Source: Misgurnus anguillicaudatus (lineage: Eukaryota > Chordata > Actinopteri > Cypriniformes > Cobitidae). From it: a stretch of 64,000 nt of DNA. The stretch covers positions 3,243,478-3,307,477 of the forward strand of contig NW_027395284.1 in assembly GCF_027580225.2 (NCBI RefSeq), in the 5' to 3' direction. How positions within the stretch are numbered: the first letter of the stretch is position 1; every line of letters starts with the position of its first letter. Position numbers and translations under genes: made by a program. The notes below the pieces were generated by a model that did not search any database, was not told the DNA's origin, and saw only the letters and a list, made by a program, of their open reading frames with translations. Positions 53,692-64,000 of this stretch are shown here, piece after piece.

Positions 53692-54532
53692 TCTTAAAAG
53701 AAAAATCCAGATAATTTACTCACCACCATGTCATCCAAAATGTTGATGTCTTTCTTTGTTCAGTCGAGAAGAAATTATGTTTTTTGAGGAAACATTGCAG
53801 GATTTTTCTCATTTTAATGGACTTTAATAGAGCCCAACATTTAATACTTAACTCAACACTTAACAGTTTTTTTCAACGGAGTTTCAAAGGACTATAAACG
53901 ATCCCAAACGAGGCATAAGGGTCTTATCTAGCGAAACGATTGTCATTTTTGACAAGAAAAATAACAAATATGCACTTTTAAACTACAACTTCTCATCTAG
54001 ATACGGTCGTGATGCGGCAGCATGACCCCACGCAATACGTCATGACGTCAAGAGGTCACAGAGGACGAACGCGAAACTCCGCCCCAGTGTTTACAAGTGT
54101 CTTGAAAGAGGACCGTTCCTATGTTGTTGTATGTCGTATGATACTAATTAATGTATTTGCGTCAGTTTATTGTTTACAATGGTCCGCAAATGTGCGTTTC
54201 ATATATGTAACACGTGACCTCTCTACGTCACTACGCATTTACGTTAGGTCACGCTGGACCGGATCTAGACGAGAAGTTGTGTTTTAAAAGTGCATATTTT
54301 TTATTTTTCTTGTCAAAAATGACAATCGTTTTGCTAGATAAGACCCTTATGCCTCGTTTGGGATGGTTTATGAGTTAAGTATTAAATGTTGGGCTCTATT
54401 AAAGTCCATCAAAATGAGAAAAATCCTGCAATGTTTTCCTCAAAAAACATAATTTCTTCTCGACTGAACAAAGAAAGACATCAACATTTTGGATGACATG
54501 GTGGTGAGTAAATTATCTGGATTTTTTTTTAA
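53692..54532. repeat. Large foldback element, about 300-base arms
   Basis: The left arm CTTAAAAGAAAAATCCAGAT...AATTTACTCACCACCATGTC and the right arm GACATGGTGGTGAGTAAATT...ATCTGGATTTTTTTTTAAG are inverse. Further in, AGAGCCCAACATTTAATACT pairs with AGTATTAAATGTTGGGCTCT. The plus frame at 54009-54287 inside it is related to the frame at 28914-29207 in another copy, but it has no known domain. Confidence 0.82.
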
Positions 54533-55629
54533 GCATACACGCAAAGCCACAGAGACACAAATCCCTGCATGAAAAACCTCATCATGCTCATACTTTTTAT
54601 CTAAACACACACTCACTGATTCTTCCCAGCAAAAACTGCAATAAATAGTAGATACAGCAATTTCTTTGAACATCTCAAAAACAAACCAAAACAAATGCGC
54701 TGTGAACGCAAACTTCTTATTTGCACATTTTGCCATATCAGCATCTCTGAAGTGAAAGCTAATCTCTAGATACCGTGTAGTTAACGCACACAAACACTTT
54801 TCAATGCTAAAACTCTCTTTTTGGCCTCTCTCGTACCTTGAGCTTGAGTGTCAACTCCACTTAGCCTGACAGAAGCGAGAGATAAAAGGAAAAAGGAATT
54901 GCTTTTCCCTGCCACACTTTTCAAATGAAAAGCGCGGAACGGGCATTTTGTGGAGACGGCAATATGAAAAGAGAGCCGATATAAAGATCCTACTTCAATT
55001 GGTTTTGAGTGAAATCTCTGGCAGTGATTTGGGAGAACATGAAGTTTGATAGGATAAGTTTTATTAGCTCATATTGGTGTGCATTGCAGCGTCTCCGACT
55101 CGCCGGTGGGGAAAAATGTGTGTTTGTGTGAGAAAGTGACACTAAAGAAGCCTTAAAAATGACTAGGTGGAGGCAGAATTGCGTTTGCGGTGGCAGCGCA
55201 GCGTCGTGAAGATGGGGTTGGGTAGTAAACGAGTTACCTGAGGTAATAGAGAGCTGAAGAATGAGTTTGATGTGCTCTATGACTCCTCTGACAGAACAAT
55301 CCCATCAACCTCTGCACCGCTGACAGCCGCGAGCCCTGAGGGCAGTTTACCTACATGTACAGACCTAAGAAAGACAGTATTAGGAAAATAAAGTACCAGT
55401 GCTAAAGGCACCAGGCATTTCTGGGGGCCAATGTGGTTAGGTCTTTGAAATAAGTTTAAGAGTACAAAGAACCCACTAACAGATAGATTTTGGGCTTTGT
55501 GCTACAATGTACGTTTGAGAGTCGGTTGTCTTTTTTACTGTTGTGACAGTGTTGCTCTATTGCAAAATCTAGTGAGCTTCCAAATCCATACATGTGCTTT
55601 TATTGCACAGGCCATTTAAAATGTTGATC
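54533..55629. other. Gene-free, low-repeat stretch
   Basis: There is no exon with usable splice sites and no recognised repeat from 54800 to 55380. The composition is more even than in neighbouring repeats. It is a candidate for conserved regulatory DNA; comparison with other fish would decide. Confidence 0.35.
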
Positions 55630-55637
55630 GTCTAAAT

Positions 55638-57507
55638 CAGTTTTTTCAAACTGGGGTCCGGGGACCTCCAGTGGGCCTCCAGGAGATTTTAGAGGTCCCC
55701 AAAAAATACACAAAATAATTGTTTAAATATGCTTTGTATCTTTCTAGTGTGTTTCTAGTTCCTTTTTATTTTCTTATTACAGTTCCATTTATCCCTGTAA
55801 AGCTAAAGAGTTTCTGAAGTACAAATACATTCAAATACATTTTTCCTCAAGTTTATACATCCTGCGACTCTGCGACACAGCCACACTGCAGGGGAAAGTG
55901 GCCCAAAGCTGACTTTTTTGCCCAAAATGTGACCCATATCTGATTTTCTTATGACAAATCCAAAATGTTCAACTCAGACCTAGGCCACTTTCATATGTGG
56001 TCCTAAATCGGATACATATCTGATGTAGAGGTCTACACGGGTCCAAAAATTCCTACCCGAACCCGATCAGACCCTTAAATGTGCTACACTGAACCAACCC
56101 GGACCCGTCTGTTGTTTTGAAAGCTGGACCCGGAACCGACCCGGACCTGTCTATTATTTAAAAGCTGGACCCGGATCCGACGCGGACCCGTCTATTATTT
56201 AAAATCTGGACCCGAACCCGTCCGGGAAGATACAGACCCGACCGACAAATATTCTTTAGCTAAATGTTATTAATAAGTCAATAAACAAGTAGCGAAAATT
56301 AAACTTTTTGTCTTACCCATAGAAGTTAGTCTTCTCCCTCCTTGTACCTGACTGTGTGATGCACATCCTTGTACCTGACTGTGTGATGCACAATCCTTAT
56401 TTCCAAGAAATTTCCGTCCATGTTATTCCTCTCTTGACGATTGAAATGTTAATGCTTATTCCAGCTATAAAAGTCCACTTTACAGTCATGGTGATGAATA
56501 ACGCAGTTTTACATTTGTTGTGTATCGGGTCTTGCTTAATAATATTTGGTTTATAATAACGATTGCTCGTTCAGTGCCATGCCTGCTTTCGTTAGCTTTA
56601 CTTCTTTATCATCTCTGTGCTCTTTGAGCAGAGTCGCGAAAACTTTAGATATAACAGCAAGACGGTCAATTTATAATATTATTATAAAAATTACAGAAGT
56701 CAGTGCAAAATGCGCGGTACGGCATAATAGGTCCCGCCTTCTAAATAAATGAGCCAATTGTCAAAGGTAAAGTCATTGTGTCTCACTGCAGAAGCTCCTG
56801 ACTGGTAGCCAGAGAAACATAAAAGAGCACATGCGCGTTAGCTGCCTGGTTGGAGCAACCAAAAATAAACTTTTTAACGCAATTTTAGCGTCATAGAAAA
56901 AATGTATGGGACAGTTCATCTAAGTTTTTGTTGCTGATTTTGAAATGTTTTATTTAAATGTGAGTGTGTGTTCTCCGAGTCCGATCAACCTCGGGTATTA
57001 CCCACAATGTTAAACAGACCCGGGACCCGAAGTAATAGATTGAGACCCGACCCAGACCCGGCTGATCAATTAAAATATAGACCCGAACCCGTACGGGTCC
57101 CGGGTCGGGTCCCGGGTCTTCGGGTCTCGGGTCTTCCGTGTAGACCTCTAATCTGATGTATTGCAATGCGACTGATGTATGGCCTTGCCGCATGTCATCC
57201 AAGTTTTACAACAGCATCCATGTTTATTTGAGCTGCATCTAACGTCATGTCGTCTTCTTAGCATGTGGGTTAGTTCAGGGCCATATACGTTTCACACATA
57301 AAAACTGATGGCAGTCGCATTTGAATGATAAACAAAAGGTCAGATTTCTGCAAAAAATCCAAACTGAGCATTAAGACCTGCAGTGTGAACTAAGCATAGC
57401 AAATACATTGAAAATATATAAATTGATATATATTTTAAATTGGGGTCCCTAACAACAGGTTCATTATATTTGGGGGTCCTTGGTTTCATAAAGTTTGAAA
57501 ACCCCTG
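55638..57507. mobile_element. hAT-like element (outer), CAG...TTTTCAAACTGGGGTCC end
   Basis: The left end CAGTTTTTTCAAACTGGGGT and the inverse of the right end (CAGGGGTTTTCAAACTTTAT) match as short terminal inverted repeats. The flanks are GTCTAAAT (55630-55637) and ATCTAAAT (57508-57515), a 7 of 8 duplication. The body contains GGGGTCC/GGACCCC words near both ends and a complete second element. Confidence 0.75.
56026..57150. mobile_element. hAT-like element (inner) with perfect 8-bp target duplication
   Basis: The ends TAGAGGTCTACACGGGTC and GTCTTCCGTGTAGACCTCTA form an inverted repeat. The flanks ATCTGATG (56018-56025) and ATCTGATG (57151-57158) are identical. The sub-ends are rich in GACCCG/CGGGTC words. 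The interior frames show no transposase domain I can name. Confidence 0.85.
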
Positions 57508-58023
57508 ATCTAAATTATACTGCCCTCCAACAAGCTTGCTTTTGCTTAATTGTATTCCTCACAGAGAAGGCAATCCCAGAATGCATTGCGAACTGGTGGT
57601 CAAGCTGAGAAAAATTGTGATAATAAATATAATTTACTACACGCTGAAAAGCATTGGTTTTTATCAATAAATTAAACATGCTTTAACCCTCAATCGGTCC
57701 TTGGGGTCAATATGACCCCAAACGACATTTCATTGGTTAACAAAAAAGGTTCCCTTCATCTCAGAGATGTAAAACTTTGTGACTTTTCCTAAATAATCTA
57801 TCTTTACATGCACAAAAAAACTGGGCTTGATTCGGTTGTTCTAAAGGTATGTAAACATTTTTTTTATCAATCTGTCCCTTGGGGTCAATATGACCCCAAT
57901 TGAAAGTGAATGGGAAATGCAAAAAATGCAAATTTTTCCATTTGTCAAAAAATAAATATCAATAAATCCAGCATAAATCTGAAAGTTTTGACACAGAAAT
58001 GAAGGCCTGGTACTTGTGCACAA

Positions 58024-58124
58024 ATGCAATGCAAAAAACACATGCTCACACAAACACACACAAATACACACACACACACAAACACACACACACACGTGCT
58101 CTTTCTCTCTCCTTCTCATGCACA

Positions 58125-58156
<32 letters not shown>

Positions 58157-58275
58157 TGCGCGCGCGCACACACACACACAAACCCACACACACACACACA
58201 CAAACCCACACACACACATACAAACCCACACGCACACACAAACACATACAAACACACGCAGACAAACGCACACAC
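58024..58275. repeat. Compound (CA)n microsatellite
   Basis: CA runs broken by AAACACA, CTCTCT and CGCGCG interruptions. All reading frames here are dipeptide repeats and are not genes. Confidence 0.97.
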
Positions 58276-58379
58276 GCATGACTATCACAGAGAGCATTTT
58301 TATAAAATTTGGCAAATAAAATCAGTCACAAATGTAGAAAAACGATACAAAGGGGTGTAACCTAATGCACGAACATGTA

Positions 58380-58482
58380 CACTCTCTCTCTCACACACAC
58401 AAACACAGACACAATCACATGCTCTCTCCCTCTGCCTCTCACACACATTCTCTCAAGCACACATGCTTGGCTCTCTCTCTCG

Positions 58483-58572
<90 letters not shown>

Positions 58573-58573
58573 T

Positions 58574-58617
<44 letters not shown>

Positions 58618-58630
58618 ACACTCACACTCA
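58380..58630. repeat. Compound (CT)n and (CA)n microsatellite
   Basis: CT runs followed by about 60 bases of perfect CA, a GTGCGTG interruption, then more CA. Confidence 0.97.
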
Positions 58631-59227
58631 GTCAAATTTCTATGGCATTTTGTAAAAACAGACATTTCAAAATGCATCAAAAACTATAAAAAAATACTAT
58701 TTGACATAATATTTATTTTTAATATCCTTTCTAATGTTTATATTAACATAAATTTACAAAATGTATCACAAAAGTAATGATTTGAGCAGTTGTCCACATC
58801 CAGGAAAATGAATGGGTCTCTATGGGAATCTGCCGGTCTAAATTATTTAATTCCTACACTGTAATTCTCTTATGTTTTTTTCTAAAAACCAATGCCTGAA
58901 TTCAACACCCCACACCTATATTAATATCTAAAAACAATTTAAATCAAATTTAGATAATAATTTATGTAAATTTTCATAAAAATTTGATATTTTTCAGGAA
59001 AGCAAATTGTGTAGTTGAGGATTTTAGTGGTAAACAGGTACAAAACTACTTCAAATCTCTCAAAACACAGCTTTATTGTATAAATGAGAAGTAAACAAAA
59101 AAAATGATATATTATTTGTATTATTGAAAATGTATATTTTTCTTACAATTATGCTTTCAATTTTGGGGTCATATTGACCCCAAGGGCCAGAAGTGTAAAC
59201 AGAAAACGAGGAGCGTTTGAGGGTTAA

Positions 59228-60167
59228 GTGTGGAAAGTTGTTTGTGGGACACACAGATTTTCCGCCTACACTTTCAAAAAATGGTCCAAAAATTGTCTAT
59301 AGCTGTCACTGGGACGGTACTCTTTAAAAAAGTACACAGTTGCACTTCAAGTTAGTACCTATGTTGGTTCATATTTGTACCAACGAGTGCAAAGTAGTAC
59401 TTGTAAAAGTAAATAATGGTACCAAATGTATACATATATTTACCTAAATTGTATATCTAATATTTTAAAAAGGTACTGCTCCAGTGACAGCTTGGGACCA
59501 TTTTTTTTTTTTACTAAATTTGTCTGCATTTATGCAAACCAAATGTATCATTTATGGGCTTCTCTCACATTAAGGATGCTGTCATAGAGGGCAGTAGTCT
59601 GTGTACTTTAGGTAGTTGTGAGTGAGGCAGCTCACTAGATTTTTGGAACAGAGACTATGTGTGTACAGTCGTATCAAGCCTGTAGCTACCTGATAAACAA
59701 AGCAAACACTTCTGGACCAGCTTAATGGAGTGTCAACACGCAACACACGCACATACAAACACAGACACAGACTCTGGATTAGAACAGAGAGATAAAGGAG
59801 AACCAATCGGCAGCCGACTAAAGCTTCCTGTTGGCTTGATGCGAACATGCACAAATTCTTGCTGATACAGATAGGAATTGTGGAGTTTGTGGAATTAAAG
59901 ATAAGTTCTTAACAGAGAATGGAAGTCTGGATAACAACAGATAACAACATGACTGCATATTCTGCAACATTCAGAACTACATAAACTTAAAATTTGTCGC
60001 ACTGCTATGCTGAAAAATACAGCATTGCTGGTAGCCACTTTATGCTGTGTTAGCATAGGGACACACCAAACTGATGCTAATAAAGTAGCACAGAGGTCGG
60101 CTCACACAATGTACTGTACAATTATCACACTACATCAAGAATGAATGCCTACGCTTAACCCCACCTC
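59228..60167. other. No gene; one MITE copy and unclassified DNA
   Basis: A GTCACTGGGACGGTAC...GTACTGCTCCAGTGACAGC element lies at 59300-59500, related to 7485-7680. The rest (59560-60160) has no recognised feature. Confidence 0.5.
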
Positions 60168-61002
60168 CCCTTATGCAACAAAAATATATTTCTCAATATA
60201 TTACATGACAATATATTTCATGTGTCTCCATATATTGTGAAATTTACATAGTAATATATATATGTAAGTGATATATTGCAATATATTATACAATACTGCA
60301 ATTATTGCCGTTTTCATATATTGAGTAAATACATCTCATTATACTATTTAATATATCCCATAATATATTGGAAATATATGTAGTAATATGTTGATACATA
60401 TATTCTAAATATATGTAATATATTGAAACACATATTCTAAATGTATGTAATATATTGATACATATATTCTAAATGTATGTAATATATTGCAGTATATATT
60501 GGTAATATATGGAGTAATATGTTGATACATATATTCTAAATGTATGTAATATATTGCAGTATATAGTGCCAATATATGGAGTAATATGTTGATACATATA
60601 TTCTAAATGTATGTAATATATTGCAGTATATATTGGCAATATATGGAGTAATATGTTGATACATATATTCTAAATGTATGCAATATATTGCAGTATATTA
60701 AATCATATAAAGACAAACTATTACATGGAAAAACATAGTGCCCTTTTTGGTCTTGGTTACAATATATTTTGTATCAATATATACATGTATGGTCTATTCA
60801 TATACTGCAATATAATGGAAAATATACATATTAAATCCTATATATGGGAATATACTGCCTAATATATTACATGATATTTTCTATGCATATATTACAATAT
60901 ATTGGGAAATATAAATATTAAATTCAATATATGGGAATATATTGCCTAATATATTACATTATATTTTCCAATATACTGCAGTATATTTTTGTTGCATAAG
61001 GG
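60168..61002. repeat. AT-rich inverted-repeat element containing a 67-bp tandem array
   Basis: The ends CCCTTATGCAACAAAAATAT and ATATTTTTGTTGCATAAGGG are perfect inverted repeats. The interior is almost all TATATTG/CAATATA words. The unit around GATACATATATTCTAAATGT recurs at 60457, 60524, 60591 and 60658, a strict 67-base period, after an earlier related unit at 60393. Confidence 0.85.
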
Positions 61003-61459
61003 TCTATACAATGTACGAACAGTGTTAGACTGATCAGCTTCTCCAGCTTAGCTAGACCAGCAGCAAACCAGGAAAAATCAACAGCCAGCACAAAAAACAT
61101 ACTGATCTGGGTCTCAAAATTATAAAGTTTTGGTACATACAGTGGCAAGAAAAAGGAATAAACAGTTTTTTTACAGTGATTTGCCATAAAACGTGATTTG
61201 ATCCTCATCTAGGTCACAACAATAGACAAACACAATGTGCATAACCTAACGACACACAACTAATTCTAGTTTCTTGTGTCTTTTTTGAAAACACCCACTA
61301 AAAATTTACAATGCTGGAGGAAAATGTAAGTGAACCAATAGACTAATGACTTTAATGAATTAGTCCAATTAACAAAATGAGTTTAAAGGTGTGGTTTAGT
61401 GCAACTTTGATTGATAAAAAAACACTTGAACATTTTAAGATTGCTGTCCATAAGAAGCA

Positions 61460-62385
61460 TCAGCTCTTATGAACCATGCCTCTCTAAAGATATCTGATCA
61501 AGAGTTGTTGCACTCCATAAGGCTGAAAAGGGATACAAAACAATCTCAAAATGTTTAGACATCCATCAGTCTACAAATAGACAAATTGTCTATAAATGGA
61601 GACATTTTTATACTGTTGCTACCCTTCCTAGAAGTGGGCGCACAGCCACGATGACTGCTAAGGTAGAACGCAGAATACTTACTGAAGTAAAGAAGAACCC
61701 ATGAGGAACAGCTAAAGATTTGAAGACATCATTGGAACTGGCACACATCTCTGTTCATGAGTCTACCATATGTAAATCTTTGAACAGGCACGTTGTCTAT
61801 GACAGTACACCACGGAGGGAGCTGTGAGCACCTTGGAAAACACCAGTGCTACTGAGAAAATATTTTATGGACTGATGAAACAAAAGTAGATTTTTTGGGG
61901 GAAAAATACTAGGGTGCAAAAAGGGCACAGGTTAACAACCGTAAGCATCATCCCAACAATGAAGTATGGTGAAGGGAACATCACGATTTTGGTATGCTTT
62001 GATGCCTCAGGGTCTGGACCACTTGCCATCATCAAGAGAAAAATGAATTCCCAAGTGTAACAAAAATATCCTACACGATAATGGCAGGGTGGCTGTCCGC
62101 CAGTTAAAGCTCAGTAGAAGTTGGTTGATGCAGAAGGACAATGACCTTAAGCATCGAAGTAAATCCAAATACGCCATTTGGAGTAGCCTAAGCCCATACC
62201 TTAACCTGTGGAATGACCTCAAGAGAGCGGTTCACACCAGACATCCTACAAATGTGTATGAGTTGAAAAAGCGAATGGGCAAAAAATCCCGCTGAACGAT
62301 GTGCAGGTCTGATTCAGAACTACTGAAAGCGCTTGCTTGAAGTATTTGCTGCCAAAGTAGGTTCAACAAGCTATTTAATCCAAGG
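61460..62385 (+). pseudogene. Heavily decayed Tc1-like transposase
   Basis: Fragments in several frames recall a Tc1 transposase (LHSIRLKRDTKQS-like start, LPRSGRTATMTAKVE, then a late segment resembling KSKYAIWSSLSPYLNLWNDLK, the counterpart of the [11 protein letters not shown] region). Many stops and shifts occur, so no enzyme can be made. Confidence 0.75.
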
Positions 62386-62467
62386 GTTCACTTACATTTT
62401 CCTCCAGCACTGTGAATGTTTAATGGGTGTTTTAAAAAAAGAAACAAGAAACTAGAATAATGTATGT

Positions 62468-62727
62468 GTTGCAACCTGATCTCACAAATTTCCATGGAAT
62501 AGTCACAGATTTTTTTGCTCATTTTTCCATGGCATTCGCACTGATCTCCGCATTTTTCCGTGGCCTTGCCACAGACTCTTTTCCGTGGCATTCTCAAGGA
62601 TTGGTTTCTCAACTGTTTTGTCCTGTTTTCTTACCATTGTCACTTCGGTTTGCCACGGAGAATGCCACAGAAAATTAGCAAAAATATTCTGTGACTATCC
62701 GACATAACTTTGTGAGATCATGTTGGT
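62468..62727. repeat. MITE nested in the Tc1 right inverted repeat, ACCTGATCTCACAAA ends
   Basis: The left end AACCTGATCTCACAAATTTC and the right end CTTTGTGAGATCATGTT pair as inverted repeats. The interior repeats CATTTTTCCATGGCATTC and CCGTGGCATTCTCAAGGA. Sequence on either side rejoins to match the left Tc1 arm. Confidence 0.7.
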
Positions 62728-62859
62728 GTGTTGTCAGCTTATGCACATTGTGTTTGTTTATTGTTGTGACCTAGATGAGGATCAGATCACATTTTATGAC
62801 AAATCACTAGAAATCCAGTTTATTCCTAGGGGTTCACATACTTTTTCTTGCCACTGTAT

Positions 62860-63210
62860 GTAAAATTGTACAGTCCTTACTGTTTTATCTTGCACCGATC
62901 TTCTGGAGTCTTGAGTGTAGTTCTAAATACTGTATGAGTCTTAAGGGGTCTATGGACCTAGGTCTTGACTTCAACTCTGCATTTTAGCAATGTCAGCTTT
63001 CCATAAAGTGTGTCACATCTGAACGCTCATAAAGGGTGAACAAAGGTTTAAAGGAGGGTCAGAACATTTAGCTTAAACACATTCAGGGCCACACTGGAGC
63101 TGTTTGAGTTTCACCTTCTATGCTCTTTCCCCTCACACTCGCTCATTATATATGACTCCCCATAATCTAGATATATTAATCTGTCTAACTTAATCATCAA
63201 TACAAGCTTA

Positions 63211-63280
<70 letters not shown>

Positions 63281-63740
63281 CAAAGCAACACACATAACAA
63301 AGATCAGGCCATTTTCAGACATCATTGTGCATTAGTACACTTCTATGCTGTGGAATCCAGACAATCAATATGTAATTAATACGCTGTATATGTGGGCAGC
63401 AATGCTTGGCCTGAGGTGGTGTCCCTTCACAAGGAAGTTCTGCTTAAACACTGTGGCGTATTATCTATTGATATTCCTAATATGCTTAATGTTTGCGATA
63501 GCGATGAGGCAGTGTGGTTATTGTTTAAAAGGTGGTAGGACATCAGGATTAGAAATACAGTATTGTGCAAACATCCAGCTTTGTTGTTTTAGCAAAGTTT
63601 TAATATCCATCTATATTTATTTTTCACTGTCTTTATTGAGATACAGAGCGAAGTACAGAAAAATGTAAACAAAATTTTAAACCTCCACAATTTTTAGAAA
63701 AAAAAAATGGCTTCTTCTGACAAATGTCAGTGTTTATCAT
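62860..63740. other. No gene; TC microsatellite
   Basis: AT-rich DNA with one (TC)n array. The plus frame at 63345-63668 (107 aa, hydrophobic stretches) has no known motif and no supporting splice context. Confidence 0.4.
63214..63277. repeat. (TC)n microsatellite
   Basis: About 31 uninterrupted CT units. Confidence 0.97.
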
Positions 63741-63754
63741 TTTTTTTATGGGAC

Positions 63755-63930
63755 TAAGGGTGCACTATCCGAACCAAACCGCTCGGGCACGTTTGACCCC
63801 CAAAGCCTGGTCCGTTTGACTAGTGTGATCGTTTTGTACCGCACCCGGGCGCAATTTTGTTTGATTGCAGTTCACTTGGGCTCAATTGCGCTGGGGCATG
63901 GCTTGGATAGTGTGAGTGTACCCTAAGGGG
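63755..63930. repeat. Foldback repeat, TAAGGGTGCACTATCC to GTGAGTGTACCCTAA
   Basis: The left end GGACTAAGGGTGCACTATCC and the right end GGATAGTGTGAGTGTACCCT are partly inverted. The interior is rich in CCGTTTGAC/GGGCGCAATTTTG words seen in fish DNA repeats. Confidence 0.5.
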
Positions 63931-64000
63931 GCGTGAACACCAAATTGATTAAGCGCGGCGAAAAACGGCAGGCAGACACCGACTGTCAACCCTTGCCAGC

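Larger units (their letters stand above)
57687..59223. mobile_element. piggyBac-like element (TTAA target) containing CA arrays and GGGGTCAATATGACCCC palindromes
   Basis: It begins CCCTCAATCGG after TTAA (57683-57686) and ends GCGTTTGAGGG before TTAA (59224-59227). The 17-base palindrome GGGGTCAATATGACCCC occurs near the left end (57702 region) and again near 57880, with a one-base variant near the right end (59165). The middle is filled by CA microsatellites. No transposase frame is seen. Confidence 0.65.
61140..62856 (+). mobile_element. Second Tc1-like transposon, decayed, with nested insertion in its right inverted repeat
   Basis: The ends CAGTGGCAAGAAAAAGGAAT and the inverse of CTTTTTCTTGCCACTG match, and TA flanks both sides. 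Inverted repeats of more than 150 bases include TTTGATCCTCATCTAGGTCA and its inverse. Short frames between 61460 and 62385 are transposase remnants. Confidence 0.88.

Noticed and set aside
57999..58777. Overlapping long frames on both strands made of His-Thr or Cys-Val repeats
   Set aside because: They are translations of CA/GT microsatellites, not genes.
63345..63668. 107-codon plus-strand frame with hydrophobic stretches
   Set aside because: AT-rich chance frame; no recognisable motif, no promoter and no splice context.

Overview
This window is teleost fish nuclear DNA, most likely from a cyprinid. The evidence is vertebrate GT-AG split genes, AT-rich introns, many short foldback DNA transposons of families I associate with zebrafish and carp, Tc1, hAT and piggyBac-like relics, and long CA, TC and ATT microsatellites. 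A 500-base N block at 48891-49390 is an assembly gap. The cyprinid call is inference from repeat style and was not tested by search.

The gene-bearing part is the left 39 kb. From left to right it holds: (1) the 5' part of a minus-strand gene for a multi-immunoglobulin protein (2677-9832; signal peptide plus five I-set domains, each split over two exons, continuing past the left edge or missing its 3' end here); (2) a small unrecognised minus-strand gene (14691-17048; 129 aa, signal-like start, coiled coil, hydrophobic tail); (3) pmpca, plus strand, 13 coding exons (17933-23537), the mitochondrial processing peptidase alpha subunit; (4) inpp5e, minus strand, 10 coding exons (26264-34987), the ciliary phosphoinositide 5-phosphatase with its CaaX box; (5) ptrh1, plus strand, 5 coding exons (36933-38723), peptidyl-tRNA hydrolase 1. 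I rebuilt all exon junctions by hand. The coding lengths of pmpca (1554 nt), inpp5e (1929 nt), ptrh1 (807 nt) and the small gene (390 nt) are each a multiple of three.

pmpca and inpp5e converge tail to tail, as they do in human 9q34.3. inpp5e and ptrh1 are head to head across about 1.9 kb, and the small gene is head to head with pmpca across about 0.9 kb. These genes share no pathway: one serves mitochondrial import, one ciliary lipid signalling and one rescue of translation products.

From about 38.7 kb to the right end I find no convincing host coding exon. This 25 kb holds a CpG-richer, promoter-like stretch (40900-41560), GC-richer low-repeat stretches that could be conserved regulatory DNA (44460-45330, 52740-53400, 54800-55380), two decayed Tc1-like transposons, a hAT-like element nested in another hAT-like element, a piggyBac-like element carrying large CA arrays, an AT-rich inverted-repeat element with 67-bp tandem units, and several foldbacks. 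The clearest structural story is nested transposition: at least seven insertions inside older elements can be read directly, several with target-site duplications.
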